Of a stretch of 60,579 nucleotides of DNA, positions 1 to 9,400 are shown in pieces. Below the pieces are notes generated by a model. It did no database searches and was not told where the DNA came from. It saw only the letters and a program-made list of their open reading frames with translations. Both the position numbers and the translations under genes were made by a program. Each line of letters begins with the position of its first letter. Positions within the stretch are counted from its first letter, which is position 1. The stretch is from Pseudomonadota bacterium. Its GTDB lineage: Bacteria; Pseudomonadota; Gammaproteobacteria; Steroidobacterales; Steroidobacteraceae. The stretch spans positions 1 through 60,579 of the forward strand of contig JAEZCN010000077.1 in the NCBI GenBank assembly GCA_023433515.1, given 5' to 3'.

Positions 1-8
1 AGCCCCAC

Positions 9-395
9 CTACTCGCGTTCCAGTTCGATCTCGACGCCGGTGACCGACGAGCTCACGAGCTTCATCTCGAAGGGCTTCGTCTTCCCCTTGGCCTTGATGA
101 GAACGTCTTCGCCGTCGTCGACCTCGACTTCGTAACCCTTGCCGAGCGCGACTTCGAGCGAATCGCGCACCGCCTGCGCGATCTGGTTCTCGCTGTTGCC
201 CTTGGGGATCCTGGCCTCGGCTTCGATCGCCGCGCCGTTCTTCGGCGCGACCTGCAGCACGATGGATCCGTCCGACTGCGCCGTGTGATCGAGCTCGACG
301 CGCCACTTGTTCGAAGTCGCACTGTCGGCCAGGGCGAGGGGAATCATGGCGCCCGCGATCGCGGCCGCGCAGACGATCCGACCCAGCTTGTACAT
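9..395 (-). CDS. small exported protein of unknown function
   Basis: 128 residues. The N-terminus has basic residues followed by a hydrophobic stretch ending in an ALA motif near residue 23, a typical Sec signal peptide, so the mature protein of about 105 residues is probably periplasmic. The mature part is acidic and rich in Val, Glu and Lys, with alternating polar and hydrophobic residues that suggest beta strands. It has no cysteines and no catalytic motif that I recognise. A GGGAGA ribosome-binding site precedes the ATG. It lies downstream of the metallophosphatase on the same strand with a 72-bp gap, so cotranscription is possible. I do not recognise the family. Confidence 0.75.
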   Translation of the reverse strand: MYKLGRIVCAAAIAGAMIPLALADSATSNKWRVELDHTAQSDGSIVLQVAPKNGAAIEAEARIPKGNSENQIAQAVRDSLEVALGKGYEVEVDDGEDVLIKAKGKTKPFEMKLVSSSVTGVEIELERE

Positions 396-467
396 GTTGG
401 TCTCCCGCGGTTGTTAGTCAGGGGAGTATCGAAGTGACTCGCGGGGCCCCGATAGTGGACTTTCGTG

Positions 468-1577
468 TCACTCCGGGTCGGACAATGGCTCGGTGCCGCC
501 GTCGAACCGCGCCCGCAGCAGTCCGCCGTCGCGGCTCAGCAGGCATTCGAACCGCACCAGCCCCCAGTCTTCGCGCTTCGGGTAGACCTGCACGGCGATG
601 ACGCGCCCATCGTACAGCGACCGGATGGTCGGCACTGTCGTGTGCCCGACCACGACCCGGCGCGCGCCGAAGCGCTTGAGCGTGAGGTCGACGTCGATGT
701 CGGAAGCGCCCATGAGATCGCTCGGCGCCGTGAAATACCCGCGGTACCAGAGCGGCCCGAGCGACCCCAGCAGGAATTCCGCGCGCTCCGCCTCCCGCTC
801 GCTGCCGACCTGTTCGTTCAATGCCGCCCGCGCCAGCGTGTTCATCTCGGCGAGCGTGAAACCCTGGTCGAGCAGCGCGCGTGAGATGCCGCCGTGCACG
901 AGCAGCAGGTCGTTGACGCGCAGCGCGACGCGCTGCATCCGCAGCCACTGTCCGAGCACGCTGTCCGCGCCGAACAGTTTCGGGTAGCTGGTGCCGAGCG
1001 TGCGCGCGGTTTGCGGGTATTTCGGATGCAGGTAGCGCACGTCGCCGCGCATCACCATCGCCTCGTGGTTGCCGAGCAGCAGGTGCGCGCCACCGCCCGC
1101 CTTGCGCGCCTGCGCCTCGAGTTCGTAGAGCAGCCACAGGATCTCGGTCTGGTGCGACCCGCGATCGAACACGTCGCCGAGCACGACGAGATGCCCGCGG
1201 CCGAATTTCCAGCTCAGCCCGTCGTCGATCACGCCGTGCTTCTGCAGCATCTCGGCCAGGATTTCGAATTCACCGTGCGTGTCCGCGACGACGAAGATCG
1301 GCTGCTCCGCCGCGACCGTCACGACATCCGCCGTTGGCTCGGCGGGCTGGCGCAGCTTCACCGCGAACGCGGGGAAGCGGCCGACCGCCGGAACGGTGAC
1401 CGATCCACCTTCGACAGGCCGTACCTGCTTGCGTGTCTCGCCGCCCTCGGCGACCACGGACCAGCTCTCGAGCCGGTCCTCGCCGCGCAGGACGTACGGG
1501 CCATCCGGCTCCGCGGCGTACAACCCGACCGCGAACAGCAGCGCGAGCAAACCGCGCACGATGCGTGAATGTTTCAT
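468..1577 (-). CDS. exported calcineurin-like metallophosphatase (Shewanella-like phosphatase type)
   Basis: 369 residues with an N-terminal signal peptide (hydrophobic core about residues 9-21, then AAEPDG). The phosphoesterase motifs appear in order: ADTHGEF (a GDxHG variant with Ala for Gly), GDVFDRG, GNHEAM, then VHGGI and GHT toward the C-terminus. These supply the His, Asp and Asn ligands of a dinuclear metal centre, so a phosphomonoester or phosphoprotein phosphatase in the periplasm is likely. Residues 25-95 before the metal motifs are an extra N-terminal region of unknown role. The gene is divergent from the QorB-like gene across 182 bp. The substrate cannot be told from sequence. 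Confidence 0.88.
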   Translation of the reverse strand: MKHSRIVRGLLALLFAVGLYAAEPDGPYVLRGEDRLESWSVVAEGGETRKQVRPVEGGSVTVPAVGRFPAFAVKLRQPAEPTADVVTVAAEQPIFVVADTHGEFEILAEMLQKHGVIDDGLSWKFGRGHLVVLGDVFDRGSHQTEILWLLYELEAQARKAGGGAHLLLGNHEAMVMRGDVRYLHPKYPQTARTLGTSYPKLFGADSVLGQWLRMQRVALRVNDLLLVHGGISRALLDQGFTLAEMNTLARAALNEQVGSEREAERAEFLLGSLGPLWYRGYFTAPSDLMGASDIDVDLTLKRFGARRVVVGHTTVPTIRSLYDGRVIAVQVYPKREDWGLVRFECLLSRDGGLLRARFDGGTEPLSDPE

Positions 1578-1759
1578 GCGCGGAATCTAACTCGGCCGCG
1601 CAGCCATTGCCGGATCGGTTTCGCGTTTCCGGGCGGAGCCGCAGGCCGTCCTTGAGCCTTGCCCCGGCGTGGTGCTGTCTGCCCACAAGGGCATACCCCG
1701 TAGTTTGAACCCGGGCGCTCCAATGTTGTTAGACTCGACGCGCGCAACCGGGGAAGAAC

Positions 1760-2638
1760 ATGGGTCTCATCGCGGTTACCGGCGCAACCGGAAAGCTGGG
1801 CGGCGCCACCATCAACTACCTGCTCGAACGCAAGGTGGCCGCCGCGGACATCGTCGCGATGGTGCGCGACCCGGCGAAACTCAAGGCGCGGGGACTGGCC
1901 GTGCGGCGCGGCGACTACACGGAAACGCGCTCGCTCGAGCAGGCATTCAAGGGTGTCGAAAGGCTGCTGTTCATCTCGACGACCGTACTCGGCGAGGAGC
2001 GCATTCTCCATCACCGCAACGTCGTGAACGCGGCACGCGCGGCCGGCGTCCGGTACATCGTCTACACCAGCGTCGTGAAAGCGTCGGCGGACGCGATCTT
2101 CGCCGCGTCGCCCGGCCACCATGCGACCGAGGTGATGGTGCGCGAGAGCGGCATTCCCCACACGTTCTTCCGTAACAACCTCTACATGGACCTCGTTCCA
2201 TTGATGTTCGGAGACGCGGTCTCGACCGGGAAGATAGTCCACAACGCCAACGCCGGCCGCATCGGCTTCGTCGCGCGGCAGGACATCGCGGCCGCGCTGG
2301 CCGCCGTGCTCACGTCGGACGATCACCGCGGAAAGGCGTACGACATCAGCGCGCCTTCGCCGTACTCGCTGGGCGACGTCGCCGCCGCGCTCGGCAGGGC
2401 CTGCCGCAAGACCGTGACGTACCAGGCCGTGCGTTCGGACGAGTACCGCAAGATACTCGAAGCGAAAGGCGCGCCCGCGCGCATCATCGATGTGTCCGTC
2501 GCGCTCGGCGATGCGGTCCGCGCCGGGGAGTTCGACGTGGCGTCGACGGATCTGGGACGGCTGATGGATCGCGCGCCCCAGACCCTCGAAGGGTTTCTGC
2601 GCAATGCACTCGGTGGTCCGGTTGGCGCGAAGGGATGA
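1760..2638 (+). CDS. NAD(P)-binding NmrA/QorB-like oxidoreductase
   Basis: 292 residues. It opens with a Rossmann fold whose glycine motif is VTGATGKLGG at residues 6-15, followed by MVRDPAKL and RRGDYTE, which closely follow E. coli QorB (NAD(P)H:quinone oxidoreductase type 2) in spacing and wording. Later blocks (HHRNVVNAARAAGV, YTSVVKA, ATEVMVRESGIPHTFFRNN) keep that pattern. The likely role is a cytoplasmic NAD(P)H-dependent quinone reductase or NADPH sensor of the atypical short-chain dehydrogenase group. It converges on the LEA14-like gene with 20 bp between the stop codons. A pure NmrA-type redox sensor is the alternative. Confidence 0.85.
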   Translation: MGLIAVTGATGKLGGATINYLLERKVAAADIVAMVRDPAKLKARGLAVRRGDYTETRSLEQAFKGVERLLFISTTVLGEERILHHRNVVNAARAAGVRYIVYTSVVKASADAIFAASPGHHATEVMVRESGIPHTFFRNNLYMDLVPLMFGDAVSTGKIVHNANAGRIGFVARQDIAAALAAVLTSDDHRGKAYDISAPSPYSLGDVAAALGRACRKTVTYQAVRSDEYRKILEAKGAPARIIDVSVALGDAVRAGEFDVASTDLGRLMDRAPQTLEGFLRNALGGPVGAKG

Positions 2639-2650
2639 TGCCGGATTGCC

Positions 2651-2672
2651 TGCCCGGGTCAGCCGCCGGGCA
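2651..2672. terminator. hairpin between convergent genes
   Basis: TGCCCGG at 2651-2657 pairs with CCGGGCA at 2666-2672 across an 8-nt loop. It sits between the QorB-like gene and the convergent LEA14-like gene and overlaps the last codons of the latter. No T-run follows on either strand, so it is only a possible bidirectional terminator. Confidence 0.3.
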
Positions 2673-3144
2673 TCTCCGAGGCCTTGGTCGGAAGTTCGAA
2701 CTCCCCTTTCGTCTTGAAGCGCACCGTGTTGAACGCCGAGCCGTTGAGCTTGCCCGACATCTCGTAGCGGATCTTCTCGAGGCCCGTGCCTCCGTCCTTC
2801 ATCATCCCCATCGCCTGGCGCGCCATGCGGAATCCCGAAATCGTGACGGGCACTTCGATGACGGACTCGCCGAAACGCGGCACGCTGCCGCGCGCGTCGC
2901 TGACGCCCGAAGCCAGTGTCTTGCCCTGCACGTCCATGGTCAGCGCGACGCCGTCATATTCGACCGGAACGTCGTTCGGATTCTGCACACGCAGTTTCAC
3001 GAGCAGGCGCAATTCCATGCCCTGCCCCTGCAGCGGCTGGATGCCCGCGACGGTCACCTGCAGCGGATCGCGCCGCTGCATCGATGCGCAACCAGCGACC
3101 AGCATGCAAAACACGGCCGATAGAAAGATCCGTCGACTGTTCAT
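2659..3144 (-). CDS. LEA type 2 / WHy-domain lipoprotein
   Basis: 161 residues. A signal peptide ends in the lipobox VAGC (Cys at about residue 19), so the protein is probably a lipidated envelope protein. The rest fits the LEA14-like fold: residues PLQGQGMELRLLVKLRVQNPND contain the usual strand followed by NPN/D, then a hydrophobic strand with VEYDGVALTMDV and a late VPVTISG strand. These domains bind hydrophobic partners or stabilise envelope components; no enzyme activity is known. It converges on the QorB-like gene and is divergent from the small membrane protein at 3316. Confidence 0.82.
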   Translation of the reverse strand: MNSRRIFLSAVFCMLVAGCASMQRRDPLQVTVAGIQPLQGQGMELRLLVKLRVQNPNDVPVEYDGVALTMDVQGKTLASGVSDARGSVPRFGESVIEVPVTISGFRMARQAMGMMKDGGTGLEKIRYEMSGKLNGSAFNTVRFKTKGEFELPTKASEMPGG

Positions 3145-3315
3145 GGTCCGACTCCTCGATCAGTGTCCCGTCCATCATGACATGGCCCATGACCTTCAAC
3201 GCGCCACTCTCCTGCGGGCTTTTCCTGAGGTTTCTCCCATCGACGCAGTCGATGGTTCTCGCGCAAGACGTCCGCTACAGTCCAGTCACTGCAACGGGTG
3301 AAGGACTGCGCCTAC

Positions 3316-3576
3316 ATGAATTTCCACGACCGGCTCGCACGGAAGGCACACGAAATGGGCCACAGGGCGGAAGCGTTCCAGGCGCTCGCGCAGAGCAAGG
3401 CGGGCGCGTTCTGGGTGTACCTCGCGATCACCGGGGTCGTCTGGTGGTTGGCGTACGGCCACCTGTGGCTGATCCCGGCCGCGTTCGCCGGCTGGCGCGC
3501 GTGGGAAAGCGTTTCGGCGACGCGCGTGCAGGTCCGGCTCATGAATCTCGAGCGGCGCGCGGGACTGACTAACTAG
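3316..3576 (+). CDS. small membrane protein of unknown function
   Basis: 86 residues from the ATG at 3316, chosen because GAAGGA lies 9 nt upstream; an in-frame GTG at 3298 would add six residues. The N-terminal 30 residues are basic and amphipathic. Two hydrophobic segments follow (about 33-47 and 49-62), rich in Trp and Tyr, then a basic tail. A small inner-membrane protein is likely. It ends in TAG, overlapping by 8 bp the convergent end of the large protease gene. I recognise no family. Confidence 0.7.
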   Translation: MNFHDRLARKAHEMGHRAEAFQALAQSKAGAFWVYLAITGVVWWLAYGHLWLIPAAFAGWRAWESVSATRVQVRLMNLERRAGLTN

Positions 3577-6463
3577 TCTGTCCGGCCGTCGGCTGGATGC
3601 TCGCGAGCAGGATCGTCTCCATCTCGAGCGCGTAACCCGCGATCCGCTCGGCCTGGTCGGCGCCATTGATGATGCGGCGCGCGCCCCGGTAGTCGGCGCC
3701 CGCGGCATTGATGTATTGGTCGAGACGCTTGCCGGTGAAGTAACCCTTCCGCATGCCGATCGACATGATCCGGTAGGCGATTTCGGGATCCAGCGCCAGG
3801 TCGGGATCGATCTCCAGCGCATCGCCGCGCCCGAGTTCCTTGCCCATCTTCTGGTAGTTGTATCGCCACGTGAGCTGCACGTAGCCGCGACCGTAATAGC
3901 GGTTCTGGCGCACCCGTCCCGTGGCCGGATCGAACACCGCTTCCGGTCTTCCATACCTGCGGTCACGGCCCTTGCCGTATTCCTCGATCGGCTGCCATCG
4001 GTTCGCGCATTCGTGTTTGACCGTCGCGAGCATGTAGGCGGCCCAGCGCGCATCGGTGATCGCGGCATCCGCGGCGAGTTTCCCGAGCAGTGAGACGAGC
4101 CCTTCGTGCTGGGCGACGCCGAGCGCACCGTAGCCGAATTGATAGATTTCGAGCGCCCGCCGCACCTTGAGGTGCTCGAGCTTCACGGTGGTGATGTCGT
4201 TGAGGATCAGGCTGCGCACCCAGTCCGGCGCATCCGACAGTGGCGGGATATTGCCCTTCGCGCGCAGTTCCCGGCCGATCACGGTCCACGTGAACGGACC
4301 GACTATCCCGTCGACGATGATCTCGGCCTGGCTCTGCAGACGGCTCACCGCCCTCTCGGTGTCCAGGTCGAACAACGGACTGCCGTCGAGGGTTGGAGGT
4401 GGTTCGACGCACCTGTTGAGACAGGACTTCAGCAGGCTCACGAGCGGGTGCTTGTTGCCCTCCCGCAGGAACAGTCGCGGCGTATCGTCCGCGGAGCCGG
4501 ATTCCGACGACGTGAGGATCTTGCGCGCCGTGGCCGCGGGCTCGGACTGCGGGCGAGTCGTGTCGTGGAGCTTCAGCAGCAGCTTGGATTGCGGCAGGAG
4601 GAACTTGCTGTGCCCGCTGGCAAACAACCTCTTCCCCGTGCCTTCGATGAAGTCGCGCTGCCGGCGCAGCCGGCCGGCATCCAGGACCGACTTGCGGATG
4701 ACGAATCTCACCAGCCCCTTGGGATCGAGAATGGCGGTGGCGCCTCCGTAAAAATCGAAGCCGGGCTTGCCGTCACGAGGCCTGACTTCGCGTCGCTGCG
4801 TGACTTCCGCGATCAGGTCGAACACCACCTGCCCGCTCGGGCCGACGCGCCGCGAGGGCCGCACCGATTCGACGACGGGTAGATGGAGGATGTCTCCCTC
4901 GCGCGCGGGATCGTCCCGACCCGCGAGCCCGAACTCGTGGCGATAGTCGGGATCCGCGGCGAGTTGTCCGAAGGCGCGCGCCTGGCGCTCGAGTTCTTCC
5001 GCGTTTGCCGCGCGCCCGGGATCTCCCTGGAACTGCAGTTGCGCGAAACTCAGTTCCGGCTCGATCGGCAAGGTGCGCATCGGCGTGCGCCACAGCAGCG
5101 CTCCCTCCGACAACGAGGGCACGTCGCGCGGATAGATGCGATAGCGCGCGAACGCATCGACCCACGCCTCGCGATAGCAGTATTCGTCGTGCGGCACCAG
5201 GTCGCGGTCGGCCGTGATGACGGCGCGCAGGAACTCGCCGAAGGTCATGTCGACCGGAGGGCAGTAGTCGATCGCGCGGATGCAGATCGTGAGGAACTGC
5301 GCCGCGAGCCGGCACGCGCGCTCGGTGAGCTGCTGCGCGAGCACGTCCGGAATCTGCCCGGGCGGCAACATCCCGGTGCCGTTCGTCGCGAGCCGCATCA
5401 GCGGCATCGTCCTGCGGTTGAACACCGTCGTGAAGGCTTCGAAGACCGCGCGTACCAGGATTTCGCCGCGCTGGTGGGGCTCGATGGCGTCTTCGTAGGA
5501 TCGCTCGGGCGCGCCCACGGCGCTGCGCAGCGCGCCGGTCGCCGTGGTGGCCTGCGCGAACTGCACGGCGATGTTCGTGAGTAGTCTGGCGAAGGGAATC
5601 TCGCCGCGCGAGGCGCGGATCGCCGCGAGCACCACGTCGCGGTACGTGAAGCGCTGGAAAACGGCGATGAGATCGGCGAATCCCTCGTGGAACGCCAGGA
5701 CGTCCGGGTTCGAAGGATAGAGGAAATGCGACCGCAACCCGTCGAGGAGCGCGTGCGACATCTCGTGCACGACGACATCGTGCGACAGGCACAGCGAGAT
5801 CTGGCCGTTGGGGACGTTGCGGCCCGCCACGGTGTTGCCCGCCTCGAAGGTCCCGAAGCAGATCTCGCCGCGCGCCCGGTCGTAGAACGCGTTCGGCAGC
5901 GACGGGACGCTCGGCCGGATTCGCAACCGCGGCGGTCCGTCCGCCCGGCGTGCGCCGTCGATGCCCCAGGCGATGTCGCGTCCCAATGCCTGCCGGAACG
6001 CGGCATAGGTCGTCGTGCAGACGGCGTATGCCATCTGTTGCTGGAAACGTGGATCCTCGGGCGACTGCGGCAGTCCCTGGTTCATGAGCACAGCCGGATC
6101 GTCGAGGTCTACGGGCTCGACGTTCGTCCCCGCCGGATCGCCGGTCATGATCTCGAGCACCGCGCCGCGCGGACCGTGCGGTCCGCGCTCGAGCGGCTCG
6201 TACGGCACGTTGACCACCGAGTGCGCGCCGTCGGCGGTCGATGCGGATGGATCGAGCGCATAGATCCGCAGCGGTCGATAGACCGGATCACTCGACTTGC
6301 GCTCGTATGCCGGCGACGTCGCCGCGTGCGCCACGCGTTTGCCGATCAGGAAGTCGATGTTCGGCTTCGCCCGGCCACGGCGCAGCGACTCGGGGGTCGC
6401 GACGCGACCGCCGCGACTCTGGGCCATCGCGGCGTTGGCTTCCGGCGTGCTCGGTTTCGGCAT
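3569..6463 (-). CDS. large fusion: HExxH metalloprotease + peptidoglycan-binding domain + GH19-like lytic domain
   Basis: 964 residues with no signal peptide. Residues 190-270 hold a zinc-protease core: HEMSH at 233-237 and HEGFAD at 259-264, a gluzincin arrangement with Glu260 as probable third ligand, resembling M4-type peptidases. A middle region (about 400-670) is unassigned. About 680-745 looks like a peptidoglycan-binding repeat (FDLDTERAVSRLQ, DGIVGPFTWTVIG). The C-terminus (about 750-950) resembles GH19 chitinase/lysozyme: KHECANRW with Glu818, PIEEYG near 827, and YYGRGYVQLTWRYNY at 856-870. It lies 15 bp after the caspase-lipase gene on the same strand and is very probably cotranscribed. 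A protein combining protease and wall hydrolase without an export signal suggests release by another route, or action on the host cell itself. Domains are clear by motif; function is inference. Confidence 0.82.
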   Translation of the reverse strand: MPKPSTPEANAAMAQSRGGRVATPESLRRGRAKPNIDFLIGKRVAHAATSPAYERKSSDPVYRPLRIYALDPSASTADGAHSVVNVPYEPLERGPHGPRGAVLEIMTGDPAGTNVEPVDLDDPAVLMNQGLPQSPEDPRFQQQMAYAVCTTTYAAFRQALGRDIAWGIDGARRADGPPRLRIRPSVPSLPNAFYDRARGEICFGTFEAGNTVAGRNVPNGQISLCLSHDVVVHEMSHALLDGLRSHFLYPSNPDVLAFHEGFADLIAVFQRFTYRDVVLAAIRASRGEIPFARLLTNIAVQFAQATTATGALRSAVGAPERSYEDAIEPHQRGEILVRAVFEAFTTVFNRRTMPLMRLATNGTGMLPPGQIPDVLAQQLTERACRLAAQFLTICIRAIDYCPPVDMTFGEFLRAVITADRDLVPHDEYCYREAWVDAFARYRIYPRDVPSLSEGALLWRTPMRTLPIEPELSFAQLQFQGDPGRAANAEELERQARAFGQLAADPDYRHEFGLAGRDDPAREGDILHLPVVESVRPSRRVGPSGQVVFDLIAEVTQRREVRPRDGKPGFDFYGGATAILDPKGLVRFVIRKSVLDAGRLRRQRDFIEGTGKRLFASGHSKFLLPQSKLLLKLHDTTRPQSEPAATARKILTSSESGSADDTPRLFLREGNKHPLVSLLKSCLNRCVEPPPTLDGSPLFDLDTERAVSRLQSQAEIIVDGIVGPFTWTVIGRELRAKGNIPPLSDAPDWVRSLILNDITTVKLEHLKVRRALEIYQFGYGALGVAQHEGLVSLLGKLAADAAITDARWAAYMLATVKHECANRWQPIEEYGKGRDRRYGRPEAVFDPATGRVRQNRYYGRGYVQLTWRYNYQKMGKELGRGDALEIDPDLALDPEIAYRIMSIGMRKGYFTGKRLDQYINAAGADYRGARRIINGADQAERIAGYALEMETILLASIQPTAGQTS

Positions 6464-6478
6464 GCGCCCCGTCCGCCT

Positions 6479-9400
6479 TCAGTCGAGCGCGCGGAACAGC
6501 GGCAGGTTCATCGCGACATCGGGGCAGTCGAGCTGCGGCGTTTGCAGCCGGCTCTCGCCGAAGGCCGCGACGATCTGGTCATGAAGCGTGCGTGGCGTGA
6601 GGCGGGAAAGATCTCCTTTCAGTAGCGCGGTCGTGAGCCGCGTGAAATCGCCGAGCCCGTTGTGCTCGAGCGCCTTCTCGGTCGACTGGCAGGCGGAGAA
6701 ATTCACCCAGCGGATGTCGTTGCGGGTCACGAGTGCGCGGTTGCCCGACAGGGTCGCGCGCGTGGCATTGGCCCGGTCGCGGAAACGCTCGTGCGCACGC
6801 ATCCAGTCTTCCCAGGATCCGGTCCGCTTGAGGAAGCGGGCATTCGCCTGGTCGGCACTCGAGCTGTTGCGGCCGAACATGCGCGTGATGGTTCCGGAAT
6901 GACAGCAGTCGATGAACACCGTGAGGCCCACGCCCGCGGGAAGCACGTCGAACAGGTCGCGGATGTCGTCGTCGATGAGGAAGGCGCCATCCTCGAAGTC
7001 CACGGGCACGAAGGCCTGGTCGTTGCGATTGCCCTCGGCACCCTCGTCTCCGTCGAGGTCGGGAACCTCGGTGCCGTGCCCCGAGTAGTGGAATACCAGC
7101 GTGTCGCCGCGTTTCGCCGTGACGACGAGCTCGCGCATCGCCGTGACGATGGCCGAGTGCGTCGCCTGCTCGTTGATCAGGGTACGCGGTGTCTCGAAGC
7201 CCGCGGCGAGCAGCATGTTGGACCATTCACGCGTGTCGTTCACGCAGCCGTTCAATGCATTCGGACCCGGATACGCGTCGATTCCGATCGACAACGCACG
7301 GCGCGCTCCGCCGCCGGACTTGCCGCTCGACACGGGTTTCGGGCGCGGCGCGGCGGTGGATACCGCCGCGGCGCCTGCGAACGCATCGGCGATGGCCGGC
7401 CGCGACGGGACGGCGGCCAAACTACCCTGAACGCCGCCTTGCGGCCGCACCGCGCTCGGCGATCCCATGCGCGTGAGGTCGACGCCGTCGAGCCACTCGT
7501 CCGAGACGGGCCAGCCGTCCAGCGAACGCGTGGCGCTCGGCTGGTACGGCACGCGCGCATTCGGCGCGGCCAGCACGTTCGCCGCCACGCTGTTCATGGT
7601 CGACACGTCGTCGTCGAAACCGCCGTGCGTGGTCGACGCGCTCGAGGAATTGCCGCCGCCATCCTTCGTGACGGACCACACCACGCGTCCTGCCGCGTTG
7701 GGCGTGCCGTTGAGACCGAACAACGCGGCGACGCTCGGCGTCGCGCGCACCGAGATCTCCAGCCCGAGGACGGGCGTGCGGCGCTTCGCTTCGAGCCCGT
7801 GATGGATGAGATAGAGCAGCGACTTGCGATACACGCGGATGCAGTGATCGTCCTCCTCGTAGCTCTTCTTCATCGTGTACATGACGGCCTTCTCGACCGC
7901 ACCGGTCGCGCCGACTTCCTTGGTGAGGCGCGCATCGAAGTCGGCGACCGTGATCGCGGGCGCGAGCAGTTGCAGCGACTTGAAACGCGGCAGCTTCACT
8001 TCCTTCGCCATCGGCAGGAACCAGGAATGGAAGATCGATCCCGCGCTGTGCCCGACGGCGTGGAATTCCAGCGGTCGCTGGCCGATCAGCGCCGGGTTGC
8101 TCACGAGCTCGTGCAGGCGTTTGGCCGTGTAACGTGCGCCGCCCTTGTCGCCGCTCGCGAGCTGGGCATTGGTCTTCATCGCGCCCCACACGTGCACGCC
8201 ACCCAGCGCTCGCGCGCCCTCCTGCACCAGCGGATCGGTCGTGAAGTCGTACAGGTCGCGCGCGCCGAGTCCCGGGATCTTGCGCGCCACGGACTCGAGG
8301 ATGCTGCGCAGTGCGTCGAACAGGCCGGTTTCCCAGACGAAGTAGACCGGATACACGCCGTTCTTCTTCCACCAGTCGACGTGTTTGAGCGCGATCCTGA
8401 GACCGTCGCGTTCGCCGATGAGTCCGCCATGCGCCCAGATCGCGATGCGCAGCGGCTCGCCGGCCGGAAGCGTCGCCGCCCACTTCGGGATGTGCTCGCG
8501 CACGATCGCGTCGACGTCGGCTTCGGTGGTCGAGTACCTGCCGCTCTCCTTGAAGAGACCTTCGCTCAGGTTCACGACGTGCGGACGCAGCGCATCGAGT
8601 TCCTCCGGCGTCAGCTCCTGCGACTTCCTGTCCCCGCCGCGCGCGCCGCCGCCCATCGAGGCGATAGTGGTCAGTACCTGGTCGCGATAGACATCGAGAA
8701 TACGCGCGACTTCGTCGACCGACGGCGTGGCGCCAAAGCCGCGCGCCACCGCTTCGGCGGGCCCCAGCCACCCGAGCAGCTGAGTGCCGACGCGCGGCTC
8801 GGCGAAGAACTCCGTGTGCACGATGCCGTCCGCGGGGCCGAACTTCAGGCAGCGCGCGTCGTCGATCGGAAAGCCGCCCGCTCCATTGTTCGCGAACACG
8901 CCGTCGCGCGGCACGACCAGGTCGTTGGCTGCCTCTTCGAACACCTTGTCCACCGCCGCATCCTTCGCGCGCGTCAGGCTGAGGAACGGCGTGCCCGCCT
9001 TGGGCTCGAAGTCCGAGGCGATGGCGAAGTGCTCCGGCGTCGTTCCACCGGGCACGTTCATCGCCTCGAGGAACGGTCCGCGCGGATTCATCGCCGCGAG
9101 GCCTTCGAGGTCCGTCAGCAATCCGTGGCCGACGACCTTGACCACGAGCACCAGCGCATCGAGGATCTTTTTCGCGGCGCCCTGCGGGATGAACTTCGCG
9201 ATCGTCGTGAACCGGTCGATCATCCCGATCATGTGTTCGTCGTCGGCCAGCGGCGTGCCGGCGTTGACCGCGCCGACGAACACGATGCGCCGCACCTTTA
9301 CGCCGCGCGATTCGCCCAGCAACGCGATCTGCCGCGATACGAGTCCGCCGCGGCTGTGGCAGACGATGTCGACTTCGAGGTTCATGCCATCCGGCACGTC

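Noticed and set aside
3565..3576. GACTA-AC-TAGTC inverted repeat at the end of the small membrane gene
   Set aside because: Only 5-bp arms with a 2-nt centre, too short for a hairpin; likely chance.
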